A stretch of DNA of 7,695 nucleotides from a bacterium. Its GTDB lineage: Bacteria; Patescibacteriota; Microgenomatia; Levybacterales; UBA12049. Position numbers and translations under genes: made by a program. Under the pieces are notes generated by a model. The model did not search any database. It saw only the letters and a program-made list of their open reading frames with translations, and was not told the origin of the DNA. Within the stretch, counting starts at the first letter, position 1. Every line of letters begins with the position of its first letter. Positions 1-6,334 of the stretch are shown in pieces. The stretch spans positions 1 to 7,695 of the forward strand of contig JAKAEF010000045.1 of NCBI GenBank assembly GCA_021820025.1. The letters are read 5' to 3'.

Positions 1-804
1 CCTAAAAATTGTTTGTACTATCACTTAGGACTTTGTCCCTGTTTACCGGCTCATCCAGAAGAAAAAGAAAATTATAAAAAAATATTAAAACATATTATTG
101 ATTTTTTGGATGGAAAAACAAAAAAAGTTATGCAAGATTTAGAAAATGAAAGAGATGTAGCAAGTAAAATGGAAAACTTTGAAAAAGCAGAAAAACTTCA
201 GCAGCAGATCCATGCAATTCAAGTTATTACCCAACCTGTAATAAATCCTTTTGAATATGAAACAAATCCAAATTTTAGATCAGATGTTCGAACACAAGAA
301 TTGGAAGAATTACAAAAGATTTTAAACAAACATGGAGTAGCGGTTGACCTTCCAACAAGAATTGAATGCTATGATAATTCAAATATTCAAGGGACAAATC
401 CTACCTCTTCTATGGTTGTATTAACAAATGGGGAAATAGACAAAAGTCAGTATAGAAAATTTAAAATTAAATCGGTTAAGGGACCAAATGATTTTGCTTC
501 TATGCAAGAAGTTTTTATCAGACGGCTAAAACATACAGATTGGCCTTATCCAAGTCTTTTTATTGTAGATGGAGGTAAAGGGCAAATTTCTTCTGCAATG
601 GAAGTTCTCAAAACCTATGGTATAACTATTCCTTTAATTGGTCTTGCTAAGAGGGAAGAAACAATTATTACCAGTAATTTTGAAGAAATTCATTTGCCAA
701 AAAACAGTAAAGCTTTACAACTTGTTATGAGAATTAGAGATGAAGCACATAGATTTGCAATAACATTTCATAGACAATTAAGAAGTAAGTCTATGACCTT
801 TTAA
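1..804 (+). CDS. uvrC: UvrC excinuclease subunit, C-terminal half (5' end outside window), lacking the HhH tail
   Basis: UvrC makes the incisions of nucleotide excision repair together with UvrA and UvrB. The frame is open from base 1, so the gene starts upstream; the TTG at 13 is an internal Leu codon. Counting from base 1: a Cys-rich motif CLYYHLGLCPC (4-14), a UVR domain that contacts UvrB (about 42-77), then the RNase H-like endonuclease domain (about 118-258). Catalytic residues match E. coli D399, D438, D466 and H538: D125 in ECYDNSN, D164 in GPNDFASM, D190 in VDGGKGQ and H250 in RDEAHRFAI. The protein stops 17 residues after that His, where UvrC normally continues into tandem helix-hairpin-helix motifs. 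The DNA beyond is coding sequence of the opposite gene, so this looks like a natural short form and not a frameshift. The family call is very secure. Confidence 0.96.
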   Translation, partial: PKNCLYYHLGLCPCLPAHPEEKENYKKILKHIIDFLDGKTKKVMQDLENERDVASKMENFEKAEKLQQQIHAIQVITQPVINPFEYETNPNFRSDVRTQELEELQKILNKHGVAVDLPTRIECYDNSNIQGTNPTSSMVVLTNGEIDKSQYRKFKIKSVKGPNDFASMQEVFIRRLKHTDWPYPSLFIVDGGKGQISSAMEVLKTYGITIPLIGLAKREETIITSNFEEIHLPKNSKALQLVMRIRDEAHRFAITFHRQLRSKSMTF

Positions 805-2166
805 TTATTTTCTTGAAACTGTGAAGGTGTAGGGAAAATATAAGAAAGATGCTGGCTGGTCATCTAATAAATATTTTTGAAAGTCTGCATAAATATTTTT
901 TCTATCTTCTTTATTAATAGTTTTTCTTCCGTCTTCCAAGAGTTTGTCTATACGTAAACTTCTATACTGAGAAATATTATTTATCTGGTCTGAATGCCAA
1001 AGTGTATATTGATCTGGATCTTGTGGAACATAGAAATTACCAAGATACATTTCAAAATTTGTCGGAACACCACTGGTGACGACTTTTATATTAGTTGTAA
1101 TGCCTATTGCATTCCATGCTGTTGCTACATCCTGAGCTACTTGTTTGTATTTTGGCATTACAGATAATGTGAGAGGAGGAATTTGGCTAGATTTATCTCC
1201 ACCTTGAATAGTGTCCATAAGCAGTTTTGCATGAACAACATCTTGCTGCGCATGTAATGTGTCTATTTGATAGGCCCAGGAGTATGGGGAATATGGACCG
1301 TTTGCCCGAGTCCCTTCAGAAAATGTATTTGGTAATGCATACGAAAGAGCATCTCGTAATCTTTTATCAGAAAGTGTTTTATCTTGTGTGTTATAAAAAA
1401 TAGTAACTAATTGAGAATAGTCAGTATTTTTTGTAATCCCTGCATTTGGAAAACTTGCAAGAGAAGTGTTTTTAAAAGAAAGATCTGTAAGGCCAATCGC
1501 TTTTGTTACATTACCAAGAACAAAGGCTAAGCGCAGTGCTTCTTGCGTTGGATAAAACTGATAGACTTTTACTTCTAGTTGCCCATTTGCTCCAACAAGT
1601 GTCATGGAGGCCACAAAATCACTGTTTAATTTAATGTCTTTAATTCTAAAATCGCCAACCCCAACAAATCCATTAATAAAAACTGGTCTTGCAGCGGTAA
1701 CTAAAAATGGGGCATAAGGATCTTTTAAATGAAAGACTATGGTTAGGGGATCAGGTCTGTCAATTTTTACATCAGCAAAAGAATATTGAATTTCGCTTGA
1801 ATTAAAAGGAGTTCCATCCGTAAAAAAGAGGTTCTTCTTTAAGTGAAAAACATATGTTTTTCCACCATCTTTAATATCCCATGAAGAAGCAAGATCTGGT
1901 TTTGGATTTCCAGAGATATCTACTGTTGTTAGTCCCTGAGCAATATCATGAACAATATATTGCGGAAGCGTATCTACCGTATACGCTCCAACTACACCAA
2001 TTGTTTCTTTATGAATAACGGGAAACTTTGCAATAATTGTTGTTAAGAAAAGTCGAAGAAGGAAAAAACATGCCAAACCAGCAATAAAAAAGAGAAGAAT
2101 CGTTTTCCTCCACTTTTTAAAGTATGCCTTAATAAGCCAAATAATCAGCCTTTTATTAATTGCCAT
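805..2166 (-). CDS. Membrane-anchored peptide/solute-binding protein, SBP_bac_5 (OppA/DppA) family
   Basis: This 453-residue protein is probably an extracytoplasmic binding protein for peptides or similar solutes. A basic start (KKWRK, 17-21) precedes one hydrophobic segment (22-47). The Cys at 33 lies inside that segment and lacks a proper lipobox, so I infer a transmembrane anchor, not a lipoprotein. Family features follow: PDLASSW (90-96), then FHLKKNLFFTDGTPF (107-121) resembling the LRxGxxFxDGxP motif, DKRLRDALSYAL (267-278), GPYSPYSWAY (290-299), and a C-terminal QPASFLYFPY (437-446). It is shorter than typical members of 500-550 residues. It is the last gene of the operon, 3 bases after the SecG stop, with no Shine-Dalgarno, so translation is probably coupled. 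No permease or ATPase gene lies in the window. Ligand unknown. Confidence 0.9.
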   Translation of the reverse strand: MAINKRLIIWLIKAYFKKWRKTILLFFIAGLACFFLLRLFLTTIIAKFPVIHKETIGVVGAYTVDTLPQYIVHDIAQGLTTVDISGNPKPDLASSWDIKDGGKTYVFHLKKNLFFTDGTPFNSSEIQYSFADVKIDRPDPLTIVFHLKDPYAPFLVTAARPVFINGFVGVGDFRIKDIKLNSDFVASMTLVGANGQLEVKVYQFYPTQEALRLAFVLGNVTKAIGLTDLSFKNTSLASFPNAGITKNTDYSQLVTIFYNTQDKTLSDKRLRDALSYALPNTFSEGTRANGPYSPYSWAYQIDTLHAQQDVVHAKLLMDTIQGGDKSSQIPPLTLSVMPKYKQVAQDVATAWNAIGITTNIKVVTSGVPTNFEMYLGNFYVPQDPDQYTLWHSDQINNISQYRSLRIDKLLEDGRKTINKEDRKNIYADFQKYLLDDQPASFLYFPYTFTVSRK

Positions 2167-2169
2167 ACG

Positions 2170-2403
2170 TTAATGAGGGAAAAGTAGTACAACCGAAACT
2201 ACGGCAAAAAGAAATGCCAATACTATCGTTGCATACATAAGTAACTTTTCAACACTTCTTTTGCTTCTAAAAACTTCACCAGATCCCCCAAACGCAGTCG
2301 AAAGTCCTGATCCTTGCATTTGCAATAATATTGCTGTTATTAAAAGGGCTGCAATAATAATTTGAAGAATAAAAAATACCACAAGGCTATTATATAAGCT
2401 CAC
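2170..2403 (-). CDS. secG: Preprotein translocase subunit SecG
   Basis: SecG is the small non-essential subunit of the SecYEG channel and assists SecA-driven export. The 77-residue length is typical. Two transmembrane helices (about 5-27 and 55-75) flank a cytoplasmic loop with the family motif LLQMQGSGLSTAFGGSG (26-42). The start is GTG: the preceding in-frame codon is TGA, so nothing longer is possible, and the helix begins immediately after, as in other SecG proteins. The start lies inside the upstream yvcK gene (14-base overlap), and no Shine-Dalgarno is visible, which suggests translational coupling. The gene lies between yvcK and the peptide-binding protein in one operon. Confidence 0.95.
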   Translation of the reverse strand: MSLYNSLVVFFILQIIIAALLITAILLQMQGSGLSTAFGGSGEVFRSKRSVEKLLMYATIVLAFLFAVVSVVLLFPH

Positions 2404-3358
2404 TCACTACTTTTGCAAGTTTAGATGAGTCATGATAAAGAGGAAAATCTGTGTTGATTAAATCAGTTTTTATAACTTTTGCGGTATCAAAAATTGGATC
2501 TTCTACTGTTTGTACATAATCATAATGATATTCTTTTGGAATTGGGTTAGCAGTATTATTGTTGACCAGCACAACATCAAAAGGGAATTCACCAATATGT
2601 CGTTTTATAGCACTTGCAAAATCATGCGCTTTATATCCTTTTGTTTCAAATGGCTTATTTGCAACATTAATAATAAATATTTTTTTGGCAGTAGATTTTT
2701 TAAGTGCTTCTGCAATTTCTGGAACAACAATAACAGGTAACAAATTTGTATATAAATCACCTGGACCCAAAATAATGGTTTTTGCGTTTTCTATTGCAGA
2801 TAAAACTCCTGGTGCTGCTTTTGCGTTTTCTGGGTGTAAATAAACTCTTTCAAGCCCGCGTTTTCCTTTGTATTTTCCAAGATCAATTTTTTCTTCCCCA
2901 AAAATCTCTTTACCATCTACTGTTCGAGCAGAAATAGTGACATGTTCTTCTGTTGCAGGTAAAAATTCCCCTTCTACCTGGAATAATTTTTTAAATTCAG
3001 AAATTGCACTTTCATAACTTCCCATTAAATCTTTTAGCGCAACCATGATAAGATTACCCAATTTATGACCGCCTAACTCATTGTCTCGTCCATATCTTTC
3101 CCCGGTAAATCTATAACGCAAAAAATTTGGAATAAGATCTGTTTCTTTACTCATCGCTGCCATACATGAGACCAAATCTCCAACTGGAATTATATTGTAG
3201 AGTCTTCTTAATCTTCCAGCAGAGCCACCGTCATCTGCCATAGAAACAATAACGGTAATATCTTTTGTATATTCTTTGAGGCCGTTTAGAAGATTTACTG
3301 TGCCAATGCCTCCTCCAAGACAGACAATATTTGTTTTGTTTATTCCTGCATCAACCAT
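2390..3358 (-). CDS. yvcK: YvcK/GlmR-type UDP-sugar-binding protein (CofD-like, 'gluconeogenesis factor')
   Basis: YvcK-family proteins bind UDP-sugars such as UDP-GlcNAc and, in Bacillus and mycobacteria, control carbon flow into cell-wall precursors and cell shape. The fold is shared with the F420-pathway enzyme CofD. Visible motifs are the nucleotide-binding GGGIGTVNLLNGLK (15-28), ADDGGSAGRLRR (41-52), GDLVSCMAAM (60-69), GGHKLGNL (96-103), GPGDLYTNLLP (198-208) and NVANKPFETKGY (231-242). The last replaces the MTQPGET-like segment usual in Firmicutes. The length of 322 residues is normal. The ATG overlaps the upstream YvlD-type gene by 19 bases, has no Shine-Dalgarno, and is the only sensible start before GGGIGT. 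A true CofD is unlikely because no other F420 gene is present and the DDGGSAGRLR pattern is that of YvcK. Confidence 0.93.
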   Translation of the reverse strand: MVDAGINKTNIVCLGGGIGTVNLLNGLKEYTKDITVIVSMADDGGSAGRLRRLYNIIPVGDLVSCMAAMSKETDLIPNFLRYRFTGERYGRDNELGGHKLGNLIMVALKDLMGSYESAISEFKKLFQVEGEFLPATEEHVTISARTVDGKEIFGEEKIDLGKYKGKRGLERVYLHPENAKAAPGVLSAIENAKTIILGPGDLYTNLLPVIVVPEIAEALKKSTAKKIFIINVANKPFETKGYKAHDFASAIKRHIGEFPFDVVLVNNNTANPIPKEYHYDYVQTVEDPIFDTAKVIKTDLINTDFPLYHDSSKLAKVVSELI

Positions 3359-3744
3359 ATAAGTGCTATTTTAATACATGAAAGGCTAAGTGCAATAACC
3401 AAAAATGCAATAACAGTATTAAATTCCATTTTTGGAATGGCAAACCCTGCTATATGAATTCCGGGCCACTGAAATGCCGAAATTGACACTTGCTTTACAA
3501 CAAGAGTTAAAGTATACAAAACCACGGCATTAATAACAATACTGAAAGCTCCAAAAGTAATAGCATTTAATGGGAAGGCAATAATACTTAAAATAGGCTT
3601 TAAAATAAAACTTAAAATGCTTAAAACAATACCACTAATAATAAGTTCCCAAAGACCTCCTAAAATTCTAATACCACTAAATAGCTGTGTGAGAATAAAT
3701 AAAGAAAAGGTATTAAAAACAATACTTCTTACAATACCTTTCAT
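3340..3744 (-). CDS. YvlD-type four-helix membrane protein (PF04020, 'phage holin family IV')
   Basis: A 134-residue integral membrane protein with four predicted helices, roughly residues 5-23, 33-53, 58-82 and 107-131. The central segment ILKPILSIIAFPLNAITFG (47-65) followed by a hydrophobic FSIVINAVVLYTLTL matches the family pattern N/F-x-x-L-K-P-I-L ... P-L-N-x-x-T-F/L-G. The family is named after mycobacteriophage holins, but most bacterial members, such as Bacillus YvlD, are chromosomal envelope proteins of unknown function. Nothing phage-like surrounds this gene. It is the first gene of the four-gene operon and overlaps yvcK by 19 bases. The ATG lies only 9 bases downstream of a good -10 box, so the messenger is probably leaderless or nearly so. 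Confidence 0.85.
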   Translation of the reverse strand: MKGIVRSIVFNTFSLFILTQLFSGIRILGGLWELIISGIVLSILSFILKPILSIIAFPLNAITFGAFSIVINAVVLYTLTLVVKQVSISAFQWPGIHIAGFAIPKMEFNTVIAFLVIALSLSCIKIALIWLMQE

Positions 3745-3753
3745 AGCTATTTA

Positions 3754-3782
3754 ATGCTAGCAAAATATAAAGACTAGGTCAA
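3754..3782 (-). promoter_or_regulatory. Sigma-70-type promoter of the YvlD-yvcK-secG-SBP operon
   Basis: On the minus strand there is a -35 TTGACC (3777-3782, 5 of 6 consensus), a 17-base spacer, and a -10 TAGCAT (3754-3759, 4 of 6) preceded by TGC, an extended -10. Transcription would start near 3747, leaving only about 3 bases before the ATG at 3744. An overlapping alternative is TTTATA-17-TATATT, which would give a leader of about 12 bases. Confidence 0.6.
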
Positions 3783-3785
3783 TTT

Positions 3786-3815
3786 TTATAAACACAAAAA
3801 TAAATGTGTTACAAT
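3786..3815 (+). promoter_or_regulatory. Extended -10 promoter of the DUF2130 gene
   Basis: A -10 box TACAAT (3810-3815, 5 of 6 consensus) is preceded by TGT, giving the TGn extended -10 pattern. The -35 is weak (TTATAA, 3786-3791, 18-base spacer), which extended -10 promoters tolerate. The expected start, 6-8 bases downstream, falls at 3821-3823, at or next to the ATG at 3823, so the transcript should be leaderless. The AGGA at 3816-3819 lies only 3 bases from the ATG, too close to serve as a Shine-Dalgarno. Confidence 0.6.
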
Positions 3816-3822
3816 AGGACCC

Positions 3823-4971
3823 ATGCAAACAATTGTATGCCCCAACTGCAATGCTGATGTAACACAAGCCCTCTATGATCAAGTTGTGAAGCAAGTATCT
3901 CTTGAAGAAAAAGAAAAAACGCAAAAAGAAATTGAAAAAGTACGAAGTGAAGAACGAAGTAAAGCAGAGAAACGCGTTAAAGAAGAACTTGAGCTCAAAT
4001 TAAAAGAAATGGAAGAAGAAAAAGATTCAGATAAAAAGCGAATAGAAAAATTAATGCAGGATATTTTAAAAGCAAATGAAGAAATGCGGGAAATGAAAAG
4101 AAAAGAAGAAGAACAAGAATTAGAAAATCAAAAAAAGCTTACTATAGAGCGGGAAAAAATAAAAGAAGAAATTACAAAAACAGAATCAGAACGGAACAAA
4201 TTTAAAATTTTAGAAAAAGATCAGCAGCTTGAGGCAATGAAAAAAACGATTGAAGAATTACAAAGGAAAGCAGAACAAGGATCGCAACAACTCCAAGGGG
4301 AAGTATTAGAATTACAACTTGAGCAATCGTTACGAAATGCTTTTACCGATGATTCTATAGAACCGGTTGCAAAAGGAGTAAAAGGAGCGGATATAAAGCA
4401 AGTGGTTAAAACAGCAAGAGGAAATATTTGTGGAGTTATTCTTTGGGAGTTAAAAAGAACAAAACAATGGTCAGATGAATGGGTTTCAAAATTAAAGCAA
4501 GATATGCGGGCCGAAAAAGCACATTTATCTATTATTGTCTCTGAAACTCTGCCGGATGAAGCAAAATCAGGATTTGGGCACAAAGATGGCGTGCTTGTTT
4601 GTTCTTTAAATCTTGCACTTTCTGTTGCAGAAATTATGCGCCAACAATTAATTGCTGTAGCTAGAGAACGGTTTATTTTAGAACATAAAAATAATAAAAC
4701 AGAATCAGAACAATTATTTGATTACATAACAAGTCATGAATTTTTACAACAAATAGAAGCATTAGTAGAATTGCACGTAGAAATGAATTCTCAAATTGCC
4801 AAAGAAAGGGCAGCGTTAGAGAAAATTTGGAAAGCACGCGAAATGCAAACACAAAAAATATTTAAAACAACAACTGCAATTGCCGGAAGTTTGCAAGGAA
4901 TTATCGGTAACTCTTTACCGCAAATTAAAGGTTTAGAATTAGCAGAATTAGACAGCGGAAAAGAAAAATAA
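3823..4971 (+). CDS. DUF2130 protein: CxxC start, long coiled coil, PD-(D/E)XK-like nuclease core
   Basis: This 382-residue protein matches the DUF2130 family (PF09903), whose function is not established. It opens with CPNC (6-9), half of a zinc ribbon; no second CxxC is seen, so metal binding would need dimerisation or other ligands. Residues about 25-150 are a highly charged Glu/Lys coiled coil. The conserved core follows: GSQQLQGEVLELQLEQSL (153-170), VAKGVKGADIKQVV (182-195), and CGVILWELKRTKQWSDEWVSK (203-223). The spacing E160, D190, E209-x-K211 fits a PD-(D/E)XK nuclease active site; that is inference from pattern. The C-terminal part (270-382) is helical. It is a single gene with its own promoter, facing away from the envelope operon. 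RmuC-like and SbcC-like proteins share the coiled-coil style but lack this core. The family call is secure; catalytic activity is not. Confidence 0.88.
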   Translation: MQTIVCPNCNADVTQALYDQVVKQVSLEEKEKTQKEIEKVRSEERSKAEKRVKEELELKLKEMEEEKDSDKKRIEKLMQDILKANEEMREMKRKEEEQELENQKKLTIEREKIKEEITKTESERNKFKILEKDQQLEAMKKTIEELQRKAEQGSQQLQGEVLELQLEQSLRNAFTDDSIEPVAKGVKGADIKQVVKTARGNICGVILWELKRTKQWSDEWVSKLKQDMRAEKAHLSIIVSETLPDEAKSGFGHKDGVLVCSLNLALSVAEIMRQQLIAVARERFILEHKNNKTESEQLFDYITSHEFLQQIEALVELHVEMNSQIAKERAALEKIWKAREMQTQKIFKTTTAIAGSLQGIIGNSLPQIKGLELAELDSGKEK

Positions 4972-4984
4972 TTAATATATATTT

Positions 4985-6250
4985 TTATAGAGCTCCAACT
5001 AAGAGAAGGCCTCCAAGAACTGCAATTACAGCGCCAACAATACCAATGTTAACAAATGAATTTCCTGTTGCAGGAATTGGAGATGGATTTGCTCTAGCCA
5101 AAGGTGGAGTTGTGGGATATGGAGATGTGTAATGGCCTGTTGGTGGGGTCGTAATGGTAATAGCTAACTGACAAGCTGTGTTGGCAGCGCTTTGTAAGTT
5201 GGTGTTGTCTACAAAAGCAACAGTTGCAGTATAAGACCCAGGGTTTTGGAAGCTATGAGCCAATTGTACCGCCACTGTGCTTGTACCAATACCACCACCT
5301 GTAGTAACTGTTTCTGGGGAGGCTTCATCACTAAAGGTAAAGATAGCCTTTTGAATCGTTCCATCGGCATCTTTTCCAGAGCCAGTGAAGGTAATAGCAT
5401 ATGGGGCAGGACCCGTCAGACCTCTGTCTGCTGTTAAAGATGTACAAATAGGAGGTTGCTGAACGCCACTGGGACCTGGAGTGGGTGTATTAGTTGGTAT
5501 AGGTGTATCTGTAGGCGTTGCAGAAGGCCCTGGAGTGGCCGTAGGGGTGGCAGAAGGCGTTGCTGTTGGTGTAGGAGTATCTGTAGGTGGCACAGGTGTA
5601 CCTGTTGGTGGTACGGGTGTTGCCGTTGGAGGAATAGGAGTATTTGTTGGCGGCATGGGTGTATTTGTCGCAGGTGGTTTTGGGGCACAACTAGTATTGG
5701 TCGCATACCAACTTGCTGCCCATGTTGTATGCAAATCAGATGTTCCAAAAAAACCTCCCGTGCTTGTTGAAAAGAAAAAGTCATATTGAAAAGTTCCACA
5801 AGCAGGTGTGGCAGGAGTATAACTAAGGTATTTTGTAGAGCTTGTTGAGTAAGAAACGGGATTAGTCCCTGTATCTTTTCCCGGACCTAATGTGACAGTT
5901 GAGGTGTATCTAACATTCTGGTTTTCTAGACACGGGCTTTTGTTTCCTTCAGGACAAAAATTTTCCAGCCAAATTGGTTGGATTGTTATTGTCTGGCTTG
6001 AAACGTTTTTTAATGTAAAATTTGCAGTATAAGTTCCGGTTGAAGGGTCATAATGGTCTCCACTATAAGTAACATAAATTTGACCTTTTGAATCATAGCT
6101 TACATAAACTTGTCCAGCTGCTCTTTGTCTAACAACTTGCTGCTGTTGAACAAGAAGAATTGTTACCGGTAGCCCAATTAAAACAAGGAACGCAAAAGCA
6201 ATTAGCCCAACTACTCTGGGTTGACGAAACCATTCAATAAAATCCTTCAT
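4985..6250 (-). CDS. Surface protein: N-terminal TM, Cys-rich ectodomain, Pro/Thr linker, PKD-like domain, IPATG-TM tail
   Basis: I see no named family for the whole protein. From the ATG at 6250 (421 residues): a short basic start and TM helix (13-34) ending in QQQQVVRQRAAG (35-46), a style common in Microgenomates; a beta-rich ectodomain (about 47-188) with C99, C107, C151 and C188, probably disulfide-bonded; a Pro/Thr linker (189-261) starting with four TxTPxPP heptads; a PKD-like domain (about 265-367) with C269 and C360, GSGKDADGTIQKAIFTFSD and HSFQNPGSYTATVAFVD; a second Pro-rich stretch; IPATG (392-396), resembling LPXTG; and a final hydrophobic helix (398-421) without the basic tail of classical sortase substrates. 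The reading frame extends to a TTG at 6271, but the ATG is preferred because the TTG overlaps the candidate -10. A role in the envelope or adhesion is inferred. Confidence 0.85.
   Translation of the reverse strand: MKDFIEWFRQPRVVGLIAFAFLVLIGLPVTILLVQQQQVVRQRAAGQVYVSYDSKGQIYVTYSGDHYDPSTGTYTANFTLKNVSSQTITIQPIWLENFCPEGNKSPCLENQNVRYTSTVTLGPGKDTGTNPVSYSTSSTKYLSYTPATPACGTFQYDFFFSTSTGGFFGTSDLHTTWAASWYATNTSCAPKPPATNTPMPPTNTPIPPTATPVPPTGTPVPPTDTPTPTATPSATPTATPGPSATPTDTPIPTNTPTPGPSGVQQPPICTSLTADRGLTGPAPYAITFTGSGKDADGTIQKAIFTFSDEASPETVTTGGGIGTSTVAVQLAHSFQNPGSYTATVAFVDNTNLQSAANTACQLAITITTPPTGHYTSPYPTTPPLARANPSPIPATGNSFVNIGIVGAVIAVLGGLLLVGAL
5585..5668 (-). repeat. Four 21-base tandem repeats encoding TxTPxPP heptads
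   Basis: Residues 195-222 of the surface protein are four consecutive heptads (TNTPMPP, TNTPIPP, TATPVPP, TGTPVPP), encoded by four 21-base units. They continue into irregular T/P dipeptides up to residue 261 (to about base 5468). The stretch is visibly richer in G+C than its surroundings because of the Pro and Thr codons. It forms an extended, probably glycosylatable spacer between the two folded domains and could vary in unit number between strains. Confidence 0.85.
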
Positions 6251-6267
6251 GACTAATAATAAATTCC

Positions 6268-6280
6268 GCAATTTAATTGC
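6268..6280. repeat. 13-base palindrome GCAATT-T-AATTGC over the candidate -10
   Basis: Two perfect 6-base arms separated by one base lie upstream of the surface-protein ATG and cover the TAAATT candidate -10. It could be an operator, but no regulator gene is nearby. It is too short to act as a terminator for the upstream NiCoT gene. Confidence 0.4.
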
Positions 6281-6298
6281 TTAAATTCAGCGTATCAA
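6270..6298 (-). promoter_or_regulatory. Candidate promoter of the surface-protein gene
   Basis: On the minus strand, TTGATA (6293-6298, 5 of 6 to -35) stands 17 bases from TAAATT (6270-6275, 4 of 6 to -10), giving a leader of about 12 bases before the ATG at 6250. A competing -10, TATTAT (6256-6261, 5 of 6), lies 5 bases from the ATG and would give a leaderless message but has no good -35. Neither option has a Shine-Dalgarno. The region is so A+T-rich that chance matches are likely. Confidence 0.4.
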
Positions 6299-6334
6299 AA
6301 AAAAATGATAAATTGCAAGAAGCTAAAAAGAAAT

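Noticed and set aside
13..15. TTG at 13 as the start of the UvrC reading frame
   Set aside because: The codons before it (PKNC) already belong to the conserved Cys-rich motif, so the gene begins outside the window.
2510..2843. Plus-strand open frames inside yvcK
   Set aside because: They have no recognisable motif and lie antisense to a gene with clear YvcK motifs.
3340..3744. Phage lysis gene or prophage remnant suggested by the 'holin' family name
   Set aside because: No other phage gene is present, and the gene is embedded in a housekeeping operon; the family is mostly chromosomal YvlD-type proteins.
4221..4583. Minus-strand open frame inside the DUF2130 gene
   Set aside because: It is Ser/Cys/Phe-rich with no family resemblance and is antisense to the conserved DUF2130 core.
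4964..4986. AAAAATA...TATTTTT inverted repeat between convergent genes as a bidirectional terminator
   Set aside because: The 7-base arms contain only A/T pairs with a 9-base loop; the hairpin would be very weak and such matches are expected in this base composition.
5434..5799. Long open frames on both strands across the Pro/Thr linker
   Set aside because: They are low-complexity shadows of the repeat (runs of Gly/Val/Cys or Gln/His/Leu) with no domain, and the main frame has coherent TM, PKD-like and linker parts.
6251..6271. Seven-codon extension of the surface protein to a TTG at 6271
   Set aside because: The TTG overlaps the candidate -10 and palindrome, and the ATG at 6250 gives a normal basic start before the TM helix.
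6293..6310. TATCA-A8-TGATA hairpin with an A9/T9 run as a terminator for NiCoT
   Set aside because: The stem is 5 A/T-rich pairs, and the T run lies in the loop instead of after the stem, so it does not fit an intrinsic terminator.
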